This document shows, piece after piece, positions 34,308 to 42,737 of a DNA stretch of 64,000 bases. The stretch lies in contig OY769916.1 in assembly GCA_963669265.1 (NCBI GenBank), forward strand, positions 1,860,001 to 1,924,000. Reading direction: 5' to 3'. The notes below the pieces were generated by a model that was given only the letters and a program-made list of their open reading frames with translations, ran no database searches and had not been told where the DNA came from. A program made the translations under genes and the position numbers. Source of the stretch: SZUA-547 sp963669265 (GTDB lineage: Bacteria; Pseudomonadota; Alphaproteobacteria; Rhodobacterales; Rhodobacteraceae). Every line of letters starts with the position of its first letter. The first letter of the stretch is position 1.

Positions 34308-35195
34308 TCAACCGCAGAACGGACTGTCCTGTAGCCCTTTGAATCCGGGCTTAACTGCGAACAGTCCGCCTGAATGCGGTTCGCGCGAGAGCGTCGCTTC
34401 ATCGCTCATCAAACGCGACGTCGTGATGAAAAGAGTGTCGAGCTCCGGCCCGCCAAAGGCGCAACACGTTGGCTTCCAAACCGGTAGGTCTATGACTGCA
34501 TCAATGTGCCCGTCGAGGTCGACGCGCACGACGCGTCTGCCCTCCCATTCGGCATTCCACACACCGCCTTCCGCGTCCACGCAGGACCCATCCGGTAAAC
34601 CAGGCTCATCCGCAAAAGATGCTAATACGCGACGCCCTGATAATTCTGCGCCATAGTCGAATGCGAGGATTTCGCGGTCGGGCGTGTCGGCGAAGAACAT
34701 CGTCTCGCCGTCAGGCGCAAAACAGGTGGAGTTGGCGCAAGATACGCCCTCTAGCAAAGTTTCGACCTGCCGATTTTCGTCAATCCGGATCACAGAGGAA
34801 TTCGCTGCCCCAGATTTTTCGTTCATGCCTCCGACTACAAAACGGCCCTGCCTGTCTGTGCGTCCGTCATTGGTGCGTGTCTCAGGATTGTTCGGCTCAA
34901 ACTCGCAAACCTTCTCTTCCTTGCCAGTGTTCAGATCCAGCAAGGAAACCCGATCCGCAAAGGCGACTATCAGGCCGCCGGACTTGCGCGGCGCGAAGCA
35001 GCAGACCCGGCCCTCCATCCGGTAACGCTGACCTTGCGACGTGGCCGGATCAAAAGACCAAAGTGCACGGCCTTCAATATCTGTCCACCAAACCAACTCG
35101 TCGGCGGCATTCCAAAAAATGCCCTCCCCGTGCTGGTTTTTGCAGTCAAATATGAGCTTCGCGCTGGACAACCCGTCCTCCCATGCAAGAATCAT
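34308..35195 (-). CDS. SMP-30/gluconolactonase/LRE family protein
   Basis: A 295-residue six-bladed beta-propeller hydrolase, probably cytoplasmic, opening sugar lactones. Motifs include HGEGIFWNAADELVWWTDIEG (first metal Glu), RTNDGRTDRQGRFVVGGM (metal Asn), CANSTCFAPDGETMFFADT and GLPDGSCVDAEGGVWNAEW (Asp). The start at 35195 (MILAWED) is chosen because the longer frame to 35243 runs through the palindromic operator. It is the first gene of the long minus-strand operon, divergent from the second GntR regulator. Confidence 0.9.
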   Translation of the reverse strand: MILAWEDGLSSAKLIFDCKNQHGEGIFWNAADELVWWTDIEGRALWSFDPATSQGQRYRMEGRVCCFAPRKSGGLIVAFADRVSLLDLNTGKEEKVCEFEPNNPETRTNDGRTDRQGRFVVGGMNEKSGAANSSVIRIDENRQVETLLEGVSCANSTCFAPDGETMFFADTPDREILAFDYGAELSGRRVLASFADEPGLPDGSCVDAEGGVWNAEWEGRRVVRVDLDGHIDAVIDLPVWKPTCCAFGGPELDTLFITTSRLMSDEATLSREPHSGGLFAVKPGFKGLQDSPFCG

Positions 35196-35201
35196 CTGGT
35201 G

Positions 35202-35242
35202 TCTGATATTCCAGGTTGCGGAACTTGGTATATCAGATATCA
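35202..35242. promoter_or_regulatory. GntR-type operators between the SMP-30 operon and GntR gene
   Basis: A half-like site TCTGATATTCCAGG at 35202 and the full site TTGGTATATCAGATATCA at 35225-35242. The latter is the exact reverse complement of 16452-16469. The position between divergent genes suits control of both the SMP-30/ABC operon and the regulator itself. Confidence 0.72.
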
Positions 35243-35272
35243 TGACCTTGCAACAAAAAAATTGGAGTGCCC

Positions 35273-35926
35273 ATGAAGCTCATTCGCCCTAAATCACTTA
35301 AAGAGCTCGCTTTGGAACATCTGCGGGGCAGGATCGTCGATGGAACGCTGAAGATGGGTCAGGCTCTTTCGGAGCGCGGGATCTCGGACGAACTCGGCGT
35401 TTCAAAGTCACCAGTGCGTGAAGCCTTTGCGCAGCTGCGTGACGAAGGCCTTGTCACGATCGAGCCCCAAAAGGGCGCACGCGTCTTCACGCTGACAGAA
35501 CTTGAGGTCAACCAGATCTGCGACTTCCGGGAGGCCATTGAAGCCGCGGCTTTTGAAATCGCTCTGAAGCGCAATCAAAAGAAGCTCGCCAAAGAAATGG
35601 GCCAGATCGTCAAGGAAATGGGTGCGGCGCGAAAATCTGGCGATGACACTAAATACCTTGCGCTCGACTCTGCTTTCCACCAGGCCATTTTTCAGAATTG
35701 CGAGAACGATTACCTTTCCGCCAGTTACAATCGGTACGCCGGAAAGATTGCGGCTCTTCGCACTCATCTGTCAGTCCTGCCGCAACACACCAAGTTATCT
35801 TATGACGAACATGTTGGCTTCGCCGAAGCGGCTCAGAGCGGCGACATGTCGGAAATCCGAAGGCTGATGGCAATCCATATGGACCGGACTCGCACTACCT
35901 ACTCGGCCTCGGCGAACCCGCCATAG
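35273..35926 (+). CDS. GntR-family (FCD domain) transcriptional regulator
   Basis: 217 residues. The winged HTH (LKELALEHLRGRIVDGTLKM then ISDELGVSKSPVREAFAQLR) is followed by an FCD domain with DFREAIEAAAFE, LDSAFHQAIFQNCEND, and YDEHVGFAEAA. The ATG at 35273 has GGAG five bases upstream; a GTG at 35267 is possible. The central segment FQNCENDYLSA/GKIAALRTHL resembles FFNNCENKYFVQA/GKVAAIRTHL of the regulator at 19404. The two are therefore likely paralogues that may read the same operator. Confidence 0.9.
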   Translation: MKLIRPKSLKELALEHLRGRIVDGTLKMGQALSERGISDELGVSKSPVREAFAQLRDEGLVTIEPQKGARVFTLTELEVNQICDFREAIEAAAFEIALKRNQKKLAKEMGQIVKEMGAARKSGDDTKYLALDSAFHQAIFQNCENDYLSASYNRYAGKIAALRTHLSVLPQHTKLSYDEHVGFAEAAQSGDMSEIRRLMAIHMDRTRTTYSASANPP

Positions 35927-36061
35927 CATCAGGGTTTAACCACTAAAACCGGCTCGGTATTTTCTCGACTTGCGGTGACATCGCGCCCGGGCACCCAGCA
36001 TCGCAGCTCCTGATTCTCCCACTCAGCAGTTTGATTTTACTCGGAATATTCTTCATTGACA

Positions 36062-36075
36062 TCTGATATATCAGA
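36062..36075. promoter_or_regulatory. Perfect GntR-type palindrome before the second ABC operon
   Basis: TCTGATATATCAGA, a perfect 14-bp palindrome, 30 bp upstream of the ATPase start and just before GGGAGGA. It defines the core of the family of sites at 16452, 20151, 20286 and 35225. Confidence 0.72.
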
Positions 36076-36105
36076 CGCCACCATTGATCTGGGAGGATTT
36101 AGTCA

Positions 36106-37668
36106 GTGGATTCACGTCAGTCAAAGACTTCAGGCGCAGCGCGTCCAGCGAACCTGCTTTCACTGCACGGCGTTCGAAAGTGCTTCGGCTCTAACGTCGT
36201 CCTAAAAGACGTCGACTTTGCACTTGCCGCAGGTGAAATACACGCTCTTGTCGGCGAAAACGGCGCCGGAAAATCAACCTGCCTCGGCCTGCTATATGGG
36301 CTACACGCCCCGTCGGCTGGCGAGATCAGACGCGACGGCAACCAGGTTCGAATTCTTGGCCCGTCCCATGCTCAGGAACTTGGAATCGGCTGCGTATTTC
36401 AAGAACTTAGCCTCGCAGGATCTTTATCTATCGCCGAGAATATTTTCGCAGGGCGCGCGCCTTCGCGGCTTGGCATTGTGGATTGGAAAGAACTAAAGCG
36501 CCGGGCCGAGGCCTTGCTGGCGGAGTTTGATCTTTCGCTCGATGTGACTGCGCCGGTGGACAGCCTGCCCATCAGCACTCGACAGATCGTTGAAATCGCC
36601 AAGGCGCTGTCGCTAAATTCAAAGGTTTTACTGCTGGATGAACCAACCTCCGCCCTCACCCCGGATGAGGTCGAGGCCCTCTTCATTGTTCTCCGAAAAT
36701 TGACGGCTCGCGGCATCGGAATTGTCTATGTCAGCCATCACATGTCCGAGATTTTCGCGATCTCGGATCGGATTTCCGTCTTGCGTGACGGTCATATGAT
36801 CAGTTCCCACCCGCCTCAGGAGACAAGCCAGGCGCAGGTCGTGGCTGAAATGATCGGCAGTGCGCATCCGGGCGACGTCGAACGGTCATCTGACGATTTG
36901 GGCGACGTCGTATTGGATATCAGCAGCTTGTCGCAGGATGGGCAATTTTTCGACGTCAGTTTTCAGCTTCGCAAAGGCGAAATACTTGGCCTCGCCGGTC
37001 TTCTGGGATCACGGCGGAGCGAAATTGTGCGCTGTATTGCCGGTCTGACACAGCCCGACGGTGGGACCATCACTTTGAAAGGCCGCGAGGTTGGCTTCTC
37101 CTCACTGAGGGCCGCGATGCGAGCAGGCGTAGGGTTTGTCCCCGAAGAGCGCAAAACAGAAGGCCTGTTTCTGGATGATCCGATTAGCGCGAATCTCATG
37201 TCAGCCAGCATGGGAAAACATACTTCGCTGGGGATTTTGAAAGCCGGTTCGATCAAGGCGGCGAGTGAAAGCGCTATTGCTGCCTTCAGCGTCAAGACAC
37301 GCGGACCAGCAGAAAAGATTGGGGCGTTGTCGGGCGGCAACCAGCAAAAGATTATGCTGGCCAAATGGCTGGAGCGCTCACCTGACCTGCTAATTATCGA
37401 AGAGCCGACCAAGGGCGTCGATGTGGGGGCCAAGTTCCAAATCCACACCGAATTGATGCGCCGCGCCGCGGCTGGAATGGCGATCCTCGTGGTTTCATCG
37501 GACTTTCCTGAACTCGTCTCGCTCGCAACGAATATCCTCGTCATTCACGAGGGGAGTATTTCAGGCTCGATTGCAGCCAGGGACGCGACCGATGACTCGC
37601 TGCTGCAAATGGCCGCCGGGCTGCCTTCACCCCCCCTTTCCCATTCACAATCTAATGCGGAGCATTGA
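36106..37668 (+). CDS. Sugar ABC transporter ATP-binding protein, RbsA-like (second importer)
   Basis: 520 residues, two ATPase halves. The first has ALVGENGAGKSTCLGLL, DSLPISTRQIVEIAKALS in place of a canonical signature, and VLLLDEPTSALTPDEV. The second has a degenerate Walker A (GLLGSRRSEIVRCI), LSGGNQQKIMLAKWL and LLIIEEPTKGVDVGAKF. The start is GTG at 36106 after GGGAGGA. It differs clearly from the ATPase at 31633, so this is a separate importer. It is the first gene of the second operon, downstream of a perfect GntR-type palindrome. Confidence 0.92.
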   Translation: MDSRQSKTSGAARPANLLSLHGVRKCFGSNVVLKDVDFALAAGEIHALVGENGAGKSTCLGLLYGLHAPSAGEIRRDGNQVRILGPSHAQELGIGCVFQELSLAGSLSIAENIFAGRAPSRLGIVDWKELKRRAEALLAEFDLSLDVTAPVDSLPISTRQIVEIAKALSLNSKVLLLDEPTSALTPDEVEALFIVLRKLTARGIGIVYVSHHMSEIFAISDRISVLRDGHMISSHPPQETSQAQVVAEMIGSAHPGDVERSSDDLGDVVLDISSLSQDGQFFDVSFQLRKGEILGLAGLLGSRRSEIVRCIAGLTQPDGGTITLKGREVGFSSLRAAMRAGVGFVPEERKTEGLFLDDPISANLMSASMGKHTSLGILKAGSIKAASESAIAAFSVKTRGPAEKIGALSGGNQQKIMLAKWLERSPDLLIIEEPTKGVDVGAKFQIHTELMRRAAAGMAILVVSSDFPELVSLATNILVIHEGSISGSIAARDATDDSLLQMAAGLPSPPLSHSQSNAEH

Positions 37669-37669
37669 C

Positions 37670-38662
37670 GTGGACGCAGCATTCAACACAGAAAACGCCT
37701 ACCAAAAAATCGGCTTGAAGCGGGTCCTGAAGGCCTTTGTCGATATCCGAGAGCTTGCGTTAATTGTGCTGATCGTCGCGATCATCATCACAATGTCCTG
37801 GCTTAACCCGTACTTCTTTTCCGCCTCCAACTTCCGCGCAGTTGCCGTGGGCATGACCCCCAACGCTATCATTGTCATCGGAATGGCAATTCTGTTGGCT
37901 TCGGGCGGATTTGATCTGTCGGTCGGCTCCGTCATGGCGCTGTCATCCACGGTTGTCGCGATGCTGCTGCTGGACGGCATGTCAATCCCGATGGCGGCGA
38001 TCTGTGGCGTCCTGCTGGGAGCGGCCGCTGGCTTCGCGAACGGGCTGCTGGTGACAGGGTTCGGGATCAACCCATTGATTGCGACTCTGGGCACTATGTC
38101 GATCACACGTGGAATTGCACTGGTGCTGACAGAAGGATTTTCCCTGTCCAGTCTTCCACCTGAATTTGCCTGGATCGGCAAAGCCGCAATCAGTGGGATT
38201 CCTATGTTGGTGGTCGTCACGTTGGTACTCGTGGTTATCTTCGATCTGGCTGTGCGCCACACGCGTTTCTTTCGACAGGTCTATTTCATTGGCGCAAACG
38301 AAAAAGCCGCGCTGCTGTCCGGGATCCACGTCAATCGGGTACGGATCATCGCCTATGTCTTGACAGGTATGCTGGCCGCCTTGGCAGGCGTTTTATTGGC
38401 ATCGCGCCTGATGAGCGGGACGCCGACCGCAGGAAACGGAATCGAATTGCAGGTGCTCGCAGCGGCTGTCATCGGCGGGGCCTCTCTGCGCGGCGGCGAA
38501 GGCACAATTTTGGGCGCGTTTCTCGGCGTGGTCTTTGTGGCTCTCATAAACAACTCAATGACCATGCTCGCCGTGTCCATCTACTGGCAAATGATCGTGA
38601 TCGGCGCAGTGCTCGTCAGCGCAGTCGCGCTCGACATGCTGATCCGAAGCAAAAGCGGCTGA
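37670..38662 (+). CDS. Sugar ABC transporter permease, RbsC-like (second importer)
   Basis: About 330 residues with 8-10 helices. Family stretches are LLASGGFDLSVGSVMALSS, GFGINPLIATLGTMSITRGIAL, GANEKAALLSGIHVNRVRI and GGASLRGGEGTILGAFLGVVF. The start is taken as GTG at 37670, one base after the ATPase stop with GCGGAG upstream; an ATG at 37655 with a short overlap is an alternative. It pairs with the upstream ATPase and downstream binding protein. Confidence 0.9.
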   Translation: MDAAFNTENAYQKIGLKRVLKAFVDIRELALIVLIVAIIITMSWLNPYFFSASNFRAVAVGMTPNAIIVIGMAILLASGGFDLSVGSVMALSSTVVAMLLLDGMSIPMAAICGVLLGAAAGFANGLLVTGFGINPLIATLGTMSITRGIALVLTEGFSLSSLPPEFAWIGKAAISGIPMLVVVTLVLVVIFDLAVRHTRFFRQVYFIGANEKAALLSGIHVNRVRIIAYVLTGMLAALAGVLLASRLMSGTPTAGNGIELQVLAAAVIGGASLRGGEGTILGAFLGVVFVALINNSMTMLAVSIYWQMIVIGAVLVSAVALDMLIRSKSG

Positions 38663-38714
38663 CACGCCAACCGCACCACTCCAACAAAAAACAGAGATCC
38701 AAAGGGAGATCACC

Positions 38715-39713
38715 ATGACTGAAATTTATATCAAGCGGCGCTCATTGCTCACGGCTGGCACTGCCGCCGGCCTGGCGGCGGCATTTGGCCTGCCTGCGTT
38801 GTCGAGCCAAGCGAAGGCCCAAGCCGCAGGAAAAGAGTATGTATTTTTGTCGATCGTGACACAGGTCCCATTTTGGGTGGATTACCGCAACGCGATGAAA
38901 GACCTCGAAGAGCTGATGGGCATCAAAGCCACTTTTACGGGCCCGCTGGACTTCGACACTGCCGCCCAAGCACGTCAGCTCGACGAATTGATCGCGCGCC
39001 GCCCTGCCGGCATTCTGCTGTTCCCCGGCGACCCAGCGACACTGGCCCCCGGCGTCGAACGCGCTGTCGAGGCGGGCATCCCGATCACCTGTTGCATCGG
39101 CGATATCCCCGACAGTCCTCGCTCGACATTTCTGGGCATCAATGGCGTAAAAGCGGGTCGTGTAGGTGGTGAAATGCTGGCTCAGGCTATCGGCGGCAAA
39201 GGCAAAGTCGTTCTCGGCACCTTCCCGGCGCCGTCCACACTTGAGCGTGTCGAGGGCTATAAACAAGTCTTCGCCGAGAAGTACCCAGATATCGAAGTGG
39301 TCGATGTCGTCAACGACAAGGCGGATCCGTCCTATGCGCCAACTGCCTACCTGCAGGCGATTCAGGCCCATCCTGATTTAGTTGGCATTGGCGGGACCGA
39401 TGGCGACAGCGGCAAGGGCGCCGCGATAGCCGTCACGGAAGCCGGACGAAAGGGCGACATCAAGATTGTCGCGATGGATCGCAACGATGACATGCTGCCC
39501 TACATTGAAGACGGCACAATCGCCGGCGCAGTGGCGCAAAAGTCCTATCTGGAGATCTTCCTCGCCTTCCATATGATGCATTGGCAAAACACCGATGCCC
39601 TCAAGGTGTTGCCCGATTGGAAGGCTGCGGGAATTAACCCCCTGCCCGAACGTGTCGAAACCGGTGTCATGCGGATTACGGCTGACAATGTCGCACAGTT
39701 CAAACACGTCTGA
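38715..39713 (+). CDS. Sugar ABC transporter substrate-binding protein (second importer), Tat-like signal
   Basis: 332 residues. The N terminus IKRRSLLTAGTAAGLAAAF has a twin arginine followed by a hydrophobic stretch and an AxA-like site (AKAQA), so export may use Tat rather than Sec. The mature part is a Peripla_BP_4 sugar-binding protein: VTQVPFWVDYRNAMKDLE, LIARRPAGILLFPGDPATL, FLGINGVKAGRVGGEMLA and GTDGDSGKGAAIAV. A good AAAGGGAGA site precedes the start. A strong hairpin follows the stop. Confidence 0.9.
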   Translation: MTEIYIKRRSLLTAGTAAGLAAAFGLPALSSQAKAQAAGKEYVFLSIVTQVPFWVDYRNAMKDLEELMGIKATFTGPLDFDTAAQARQLDELIARRPAGILLFPGDPATLAPGVERAVEAGIPITCCIGDIPDSPRSTFLGINGVKAGRVGGEMLAQAIGGKGKVVLGTFPAPSTLERVEGYKQVFAEKYPDIEVVDVVNDKADPSYAPTAYLQAIQAHPDLVGIGGTDGDSGKGAAIAVTEAGRKGDIKIVAMDRNDDMLPYIEDGTIAGAVAQKSYLEIFLAFHMMHWQNTDALKVLPDWKAAGINPLPERVETGVMRITADNVAQFKHV

Positions 39714-39718
39714 CTAAA

Positions 39719-39747
39719 TTCGGTGCCGCGTGTCTCGCGGCGCCGAA
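39719..39747 (+). terminator. Hairpin after the second sugar-binding-protein gene
   Basis: A 12-bp stem TTCGGTGCCGCG / CGCGGCGCCGAA (one G-T pair) with a 5-nt loop TGTCT, starting 5 bp after the stop codon and lacking a T-run. It probably stabilises the upstream transport transcript or reduces expression of the following enzymes. Confidence 0.7.
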
Positions 39748-39769
39748 CCACCCACATGGCGAGCACTTA

Positions 39770-40669
39770 ATGCCCAACATTTGGAAGCAGAAATCGCTGA
39801 CCAATGGCGACCTGGAATTGGTCATCCTACCCGGTATCGGCGGGCGACTTTGGGATGTCTTATTTCAGGGGCGCTCGCTGTTGTTTCAAAACCGAGACCT
39901 CGAAGGGCTCATTCCCGATCCAAAGAACCTGCAAGGCTTTCCGACGCGATCGCCTCAGTTTGGGTTTCCCCTGTGGGGAGGTGAAAAAACCTGGATCGCT
40001 CCCGATAAGAACTGGCCGGACGGTGCCCCATTCGCCGTTCTCGATTCCGGTCCGTACACCATCACTGGATCCAGTGCGGCGCATATCACCCTTAAAAGCG
40101 CCATTTGCCCGCAATCAAGACTGCAAATCGAACGTGGGATCCGCCTGATTGGGAACGCCGCATGGTCTATCCGGCACAAAGTCACCAATACCGGTTCGCA
40201 AAATCAGGACGTTGGAATTTGGTCAGTGATGATGATCAACCGCAGGGCCCGCATCGGTGTCGCTGGGCGCCTACAGAAAGCGACTTGGGTCTTCGGTCAA
40301 CCCGATGGTTTTGTTTCAACTTCGAATAAAGGCCTGATTTGCGATTGCAGCAGATCAGGCGAGTACAAGATCGGCATAGAAAATCAAAGCGGCCGCATGT
40401 TCCTGCGTCTTGATCATGATGACGGAATTGTCTGGATGAGCTGCAATACGAAAAAGCCGACGGCTGGCGACCGGTTCGCGCACACCCATCCTTTGGAAGT
40501 CTTCAATTCAGGCGATTATCCGTATTGCGAGGCGGAATGGCACGCTCCGCTTCAGACTCTGGCCCCCAATGCGACAGCAGTGTTCGATCAGCAGTTCGCC
40601 ATTTGGACCGATAATACTCCGCTAAAAATGGCCGAAACGGATTTGGAGCTTATGAAATGCATGTCTTGA
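39770..40669 (+). CDS. Aldose-epimerase-like (DUF4380-type) protein
   Basis: A 299-residue beta-rich protein resembling galactose-mutarotase-fold proteins of the DUF4380 kind. It has NGDLELVILPGIGGRLWDVLFQGRSLLFQN near the start, where mutarotases have the GGR motif, then FPLWGGEKTWIAP, WSIRHKVTNTG and HTHPLEVFNSGDYPYCEAEWH near the end. It may interconvert anomers of the imported sugar. It lacks a signal peptide, so it would act in the cytoplasm. It overlaps the following dehydrogenase by 13 bp, implying coupled translation. Confidence 0.68.
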   Translation: MPNIWKQKSLTNGDLELVILPGIGGRLWDVLFQGRSLLFQNRDLEGLIPDPKNLQGFPTRSPQFGFPLWGGEKTWIAPDKNWPDGAPFAVLDSGPYTITGSSAAHITLKSAICPQSRLQIERGIRLIGNAAWSIRHKVTNTGSQNQDVGIWSVMMINRRARIGVAGRLQKATWVFGQPDGFVSTSNKGLICDCSRSGEYKIGIENQSGRMFLRLDHDDGIVWMSCNTKKPTAGDRFAHTHPLEVFNSGDYPYCEAEWHAPLQTLAPNATAVFDQQFAIWTDNTPLKMAETDLELMKCMS

Positions 40670-41466
40670 TCACCGGCGCTGGCGGCCATCTGGGGCGTAA
40701 GTTATTCGACTATCTAGAGGCTGACGAACAGTTCACAGTCAGCGGGTTGGACATGCGGCCAGTCGATCACCCCAAAATACATGTCGCCGACTTGACCGGG
40801 CCGCCGGTCTGGGCCGCCCATTTGGAAGGCGTCAACGTCATCGTTCATCTGGCTGGCGATAGAGAGCCTACAGCGTCTTGGGCTTCAAGCGTCAGTAACA
40901 ACATGGATGCAACTATCGGCCTCTATCACCACGCTGCACGTTTGGGCGTATCGCGCGTCGTCCTCGCCAGTTCGAATTGGATCCACGGCGACAAGCGCTT
41001 TACCAATGACCCGTTAGACGGCGAGACACCGCCCGGCCCAGTCAACGCATACGGCATGTCCAAGCTATTTTGCGAACGCACCGGGGCCTACTTCGCTGAA
41101 CACCATGGTCTATCCGTGATTTGCTTGCGGATTGGTTGGACCCAGTGGACCCATGACAATCAACCTGGCGCGCACATGTCGATGGGGCGGTGGGGGCAAG
41201 AAATGTGGCTCAGCGACCGCGACTTTCTTGAAGGCGTTAAGTCTGCGGTTATCGCCAAAGACGTCAGTTTTGCCGCCCTCAATCTGATGTCTGACAACCC
41301 CGGAATGCGGTGGGACATGCAGGAAACCAAAGACACGATAGGGTTTACGCCACAGGACGGAAGTGCGGCGAAACTGAACATCAAGATGCAAATTCAAGCA
41401 CGCCTCAAGAAGCTCGTTATCTTCACACTGCCAGGCTGGTTCGAAAACCGATTTCCAAGCTGGTAA
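40657..41466 (+). CDS. NAD-dependent epimerase/dehydratase family protein, uronate-dehydrogenase-like
   Basis: A 269-residue extended SDR. The NAD site is ITGAGGHLGRKL, the catalytic motif YGMSK, with SSN (VVLASSNWIHGDKRF) and LRIGW. Length, the SSNxxxG segment and PLDGETPPGPVNAYGMSK resemble uronate dehydrogenase (Udh), which oxidises hexuronates at C1 to aldarolactones. It could instead oxidise a neutral sugar. With the epimerase-like protein and sugar importer it would form an oxidative entry to sugar acids, followed by lactone opening by the SMP-30 protein. The C-terminal tail KKLVIFTLPGWFENRFPSW is atypical. Confidence 0.75.
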   Translation: MHVLITGAGGHLGRKLFDYLEADEQFTVSGLDMRPVDHPKIHVADLTGPPVWAAHLEGVNVIVHLAGDREPTASWASSVSNNMDATIGLYHHAARLGVSRVVLASSNWIHGDKRFTNDPLDGETPPGPVNAYGMSKLFCERTGAYFAEHHGLSVICLRIGWTQWTHDNQPGAHMSMGRWGQEMWLSDRDFLEGVKSAVIAKDVSFAALNLMSDNPGMRWDMQETKDTIGFTPQDGSAAKLNIKMQIQARLKKLVIFTLPGWFENRFPSW

Positions 41467-41584
41467 CAAACTGACGATCGCCAATAAGGCTGGAGGCGGT
41501 TGATATAGAACGGTGGTGTCGGACGAATCCGAACCAGCCTCACTCAGCCGCAGAGGACCCAGATTCAAGCCCTACCAAGCTGAC

Positions 41585-41603
41585 GCCGCTCTTCAAGAGC
41601 GGC
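41585..41603 (+). other. Short palindrome between two oxidoreductase genes
   Basis: GCCGCTCTTCAAGAGCGGC forms a 9-bp inverted repeat around a single C, so a hairpin would have a very small loop. It lies 118 bp after the Udh-like gene and 50 bp before the quinone oxidoreductase start. It could be an operator or weak terminator; no T-run follows. Confidence 0.35.
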
Positions 41604-41653
41604 TGCTTGATCAGCTTGAAACTACACGGAGCCCAATTTGAAGGAATGAACCA

Positions 41654-42634
41654 ATGCGCGCCATCGTTTGCTCGACCCCCGTTGACGATATGTCGACTAC
41701 CACCTTAACCGATGCGCCGGCGCCTGAGCCCGAAGCGGGCGAAGTTCGGGTACGAATGCGCGCCGCTTCGCTCAACCCGGTCGACTGGAAGCTCTGCGCC
41801 GGTGTCGCGCCGTGGTGGCGGGCGCCGCATGTCGTCGGGTTGGACGGCGCGGGAGAAATCGATGCGGTTGGCGAAGATGTCACGGGTTGGAAGGTCGGCG
41901 ATCGCGTCGTTTGGCATGGAGATCTCAATCGACAGGGCGTGTTTGCAGAATACGCGACCACACGTGTCCATGTCTTGAGCCGAATTCCCGATGCAGTGAG
42001 TTTTGAGGCAGCGGCGGCGCTGCCCTGCGCGGGTCTGACGGCCTACCAGGCGTTGGTCCGAAAAATAAGTCTTCAAGAGGGGCAAACGGTCATCGTTCAG
42101 GGAGCGTCCGGTGGCGTCGGAGGCTTTGGCGTCCAGATCGCCCGCAATCTTGGTGCCTACGTCATTGCTCTTGCGCGTCCCGAAAACTCAGCCCGTGTCC
42201 GCGATCTGGGCGCAGATGTTGTCTTGGACTACCGCAGCATGACCCTGACCGAGGAAGTGAAGGCGCACAACAACGGCGAGGGCGCAGACGCGATGCTGGA
42301 AGTCGTCAATCCTGGCGATGCGCGCAAGTCGTTAGATCTGTTGCGGTACAATGGTCATCTAGCGACAATCGCTCCTTTGCCGGATCTGTCACAAACCCCT
42401 GCATACGCGTATGCCGCGTCGCTCCACGAAGTGGCGCTTGGCGGCGCCTACGGCGCGGGCGATATGCGAACCCAGCGGGATTTTTCCGTGATGTTGGATC
42501 AGCTTCTGGCGTGGCTATCCCAGGGAAAACTGGATCCGAGAATCGAATTGGAAATCTCTCTGGTTGACGTGCCAGAAATGCTGGCGCGGCTGCGGCGGCG
42601 GAAATTGAACGGCAAAGCAGTGGTTAAGATCTGA
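41654..42634 (+). CDS. Zinc-independent alcohol dehydrogenase / NADPH:quinone oxidoreductase (MDR superfamily)
   Basis: A 326-residue medium-chain reductase. The N-terminal GroES-like domain has ASLNPVDWKL and GLDGAGEIDAVGEDVTGWKVGDRV. The nucleotide-binding domain has VIVQGASGGVGGFGVQIAR. It lacks the Cys/His ligands for catalytic and structural zinc, so it is a quinone-reductase-type enzyme. GAAGGAATGAACC precedes the ATG. It follows the Udh-like gene after a 187-bp gap and may be transcribed on its own. Its link to the sugar pathway is uncertain. Confidence 0.87.
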   Translation: MRAIVCSTPVDDMSTTTLTDAPAPEPEAGEVRVRMRAASLNPVDWKLCAGVAPWWRAPHVVGLDGAGEIDAVGEDVTGWKVGDRVVWHGDLNRQGVFAEYATTRVHVLSRIPDAVSFEAAAALPCAGLTAYQALVRKISLQEGQTVIVQGASGGVGGFGVQIARNLGAYVIALARPENSARVRDLGADVVLDYRSMTLTEEVKAHNNGEGADAMLEVVNPGDARKSLDLLRYNGHLATIAPLPDLSQTPAYAYAASLHEVALGGAYGAGDMRTQRDFSVMLDQLLAWLSQGKLDPRIELEISLVDVPEMLARLRRRKLNGKAVVKI

Positions 42635-42737
42635 TATGGTGGTGTCATGTGTGGACGTCCCCGGTTCTGCAAGGATTGAATTAGGCTGATTGCGGTCGAT
42701 GCAGGTTGCGGTTCTCTGATCGCGGTATAGTCAAGAG

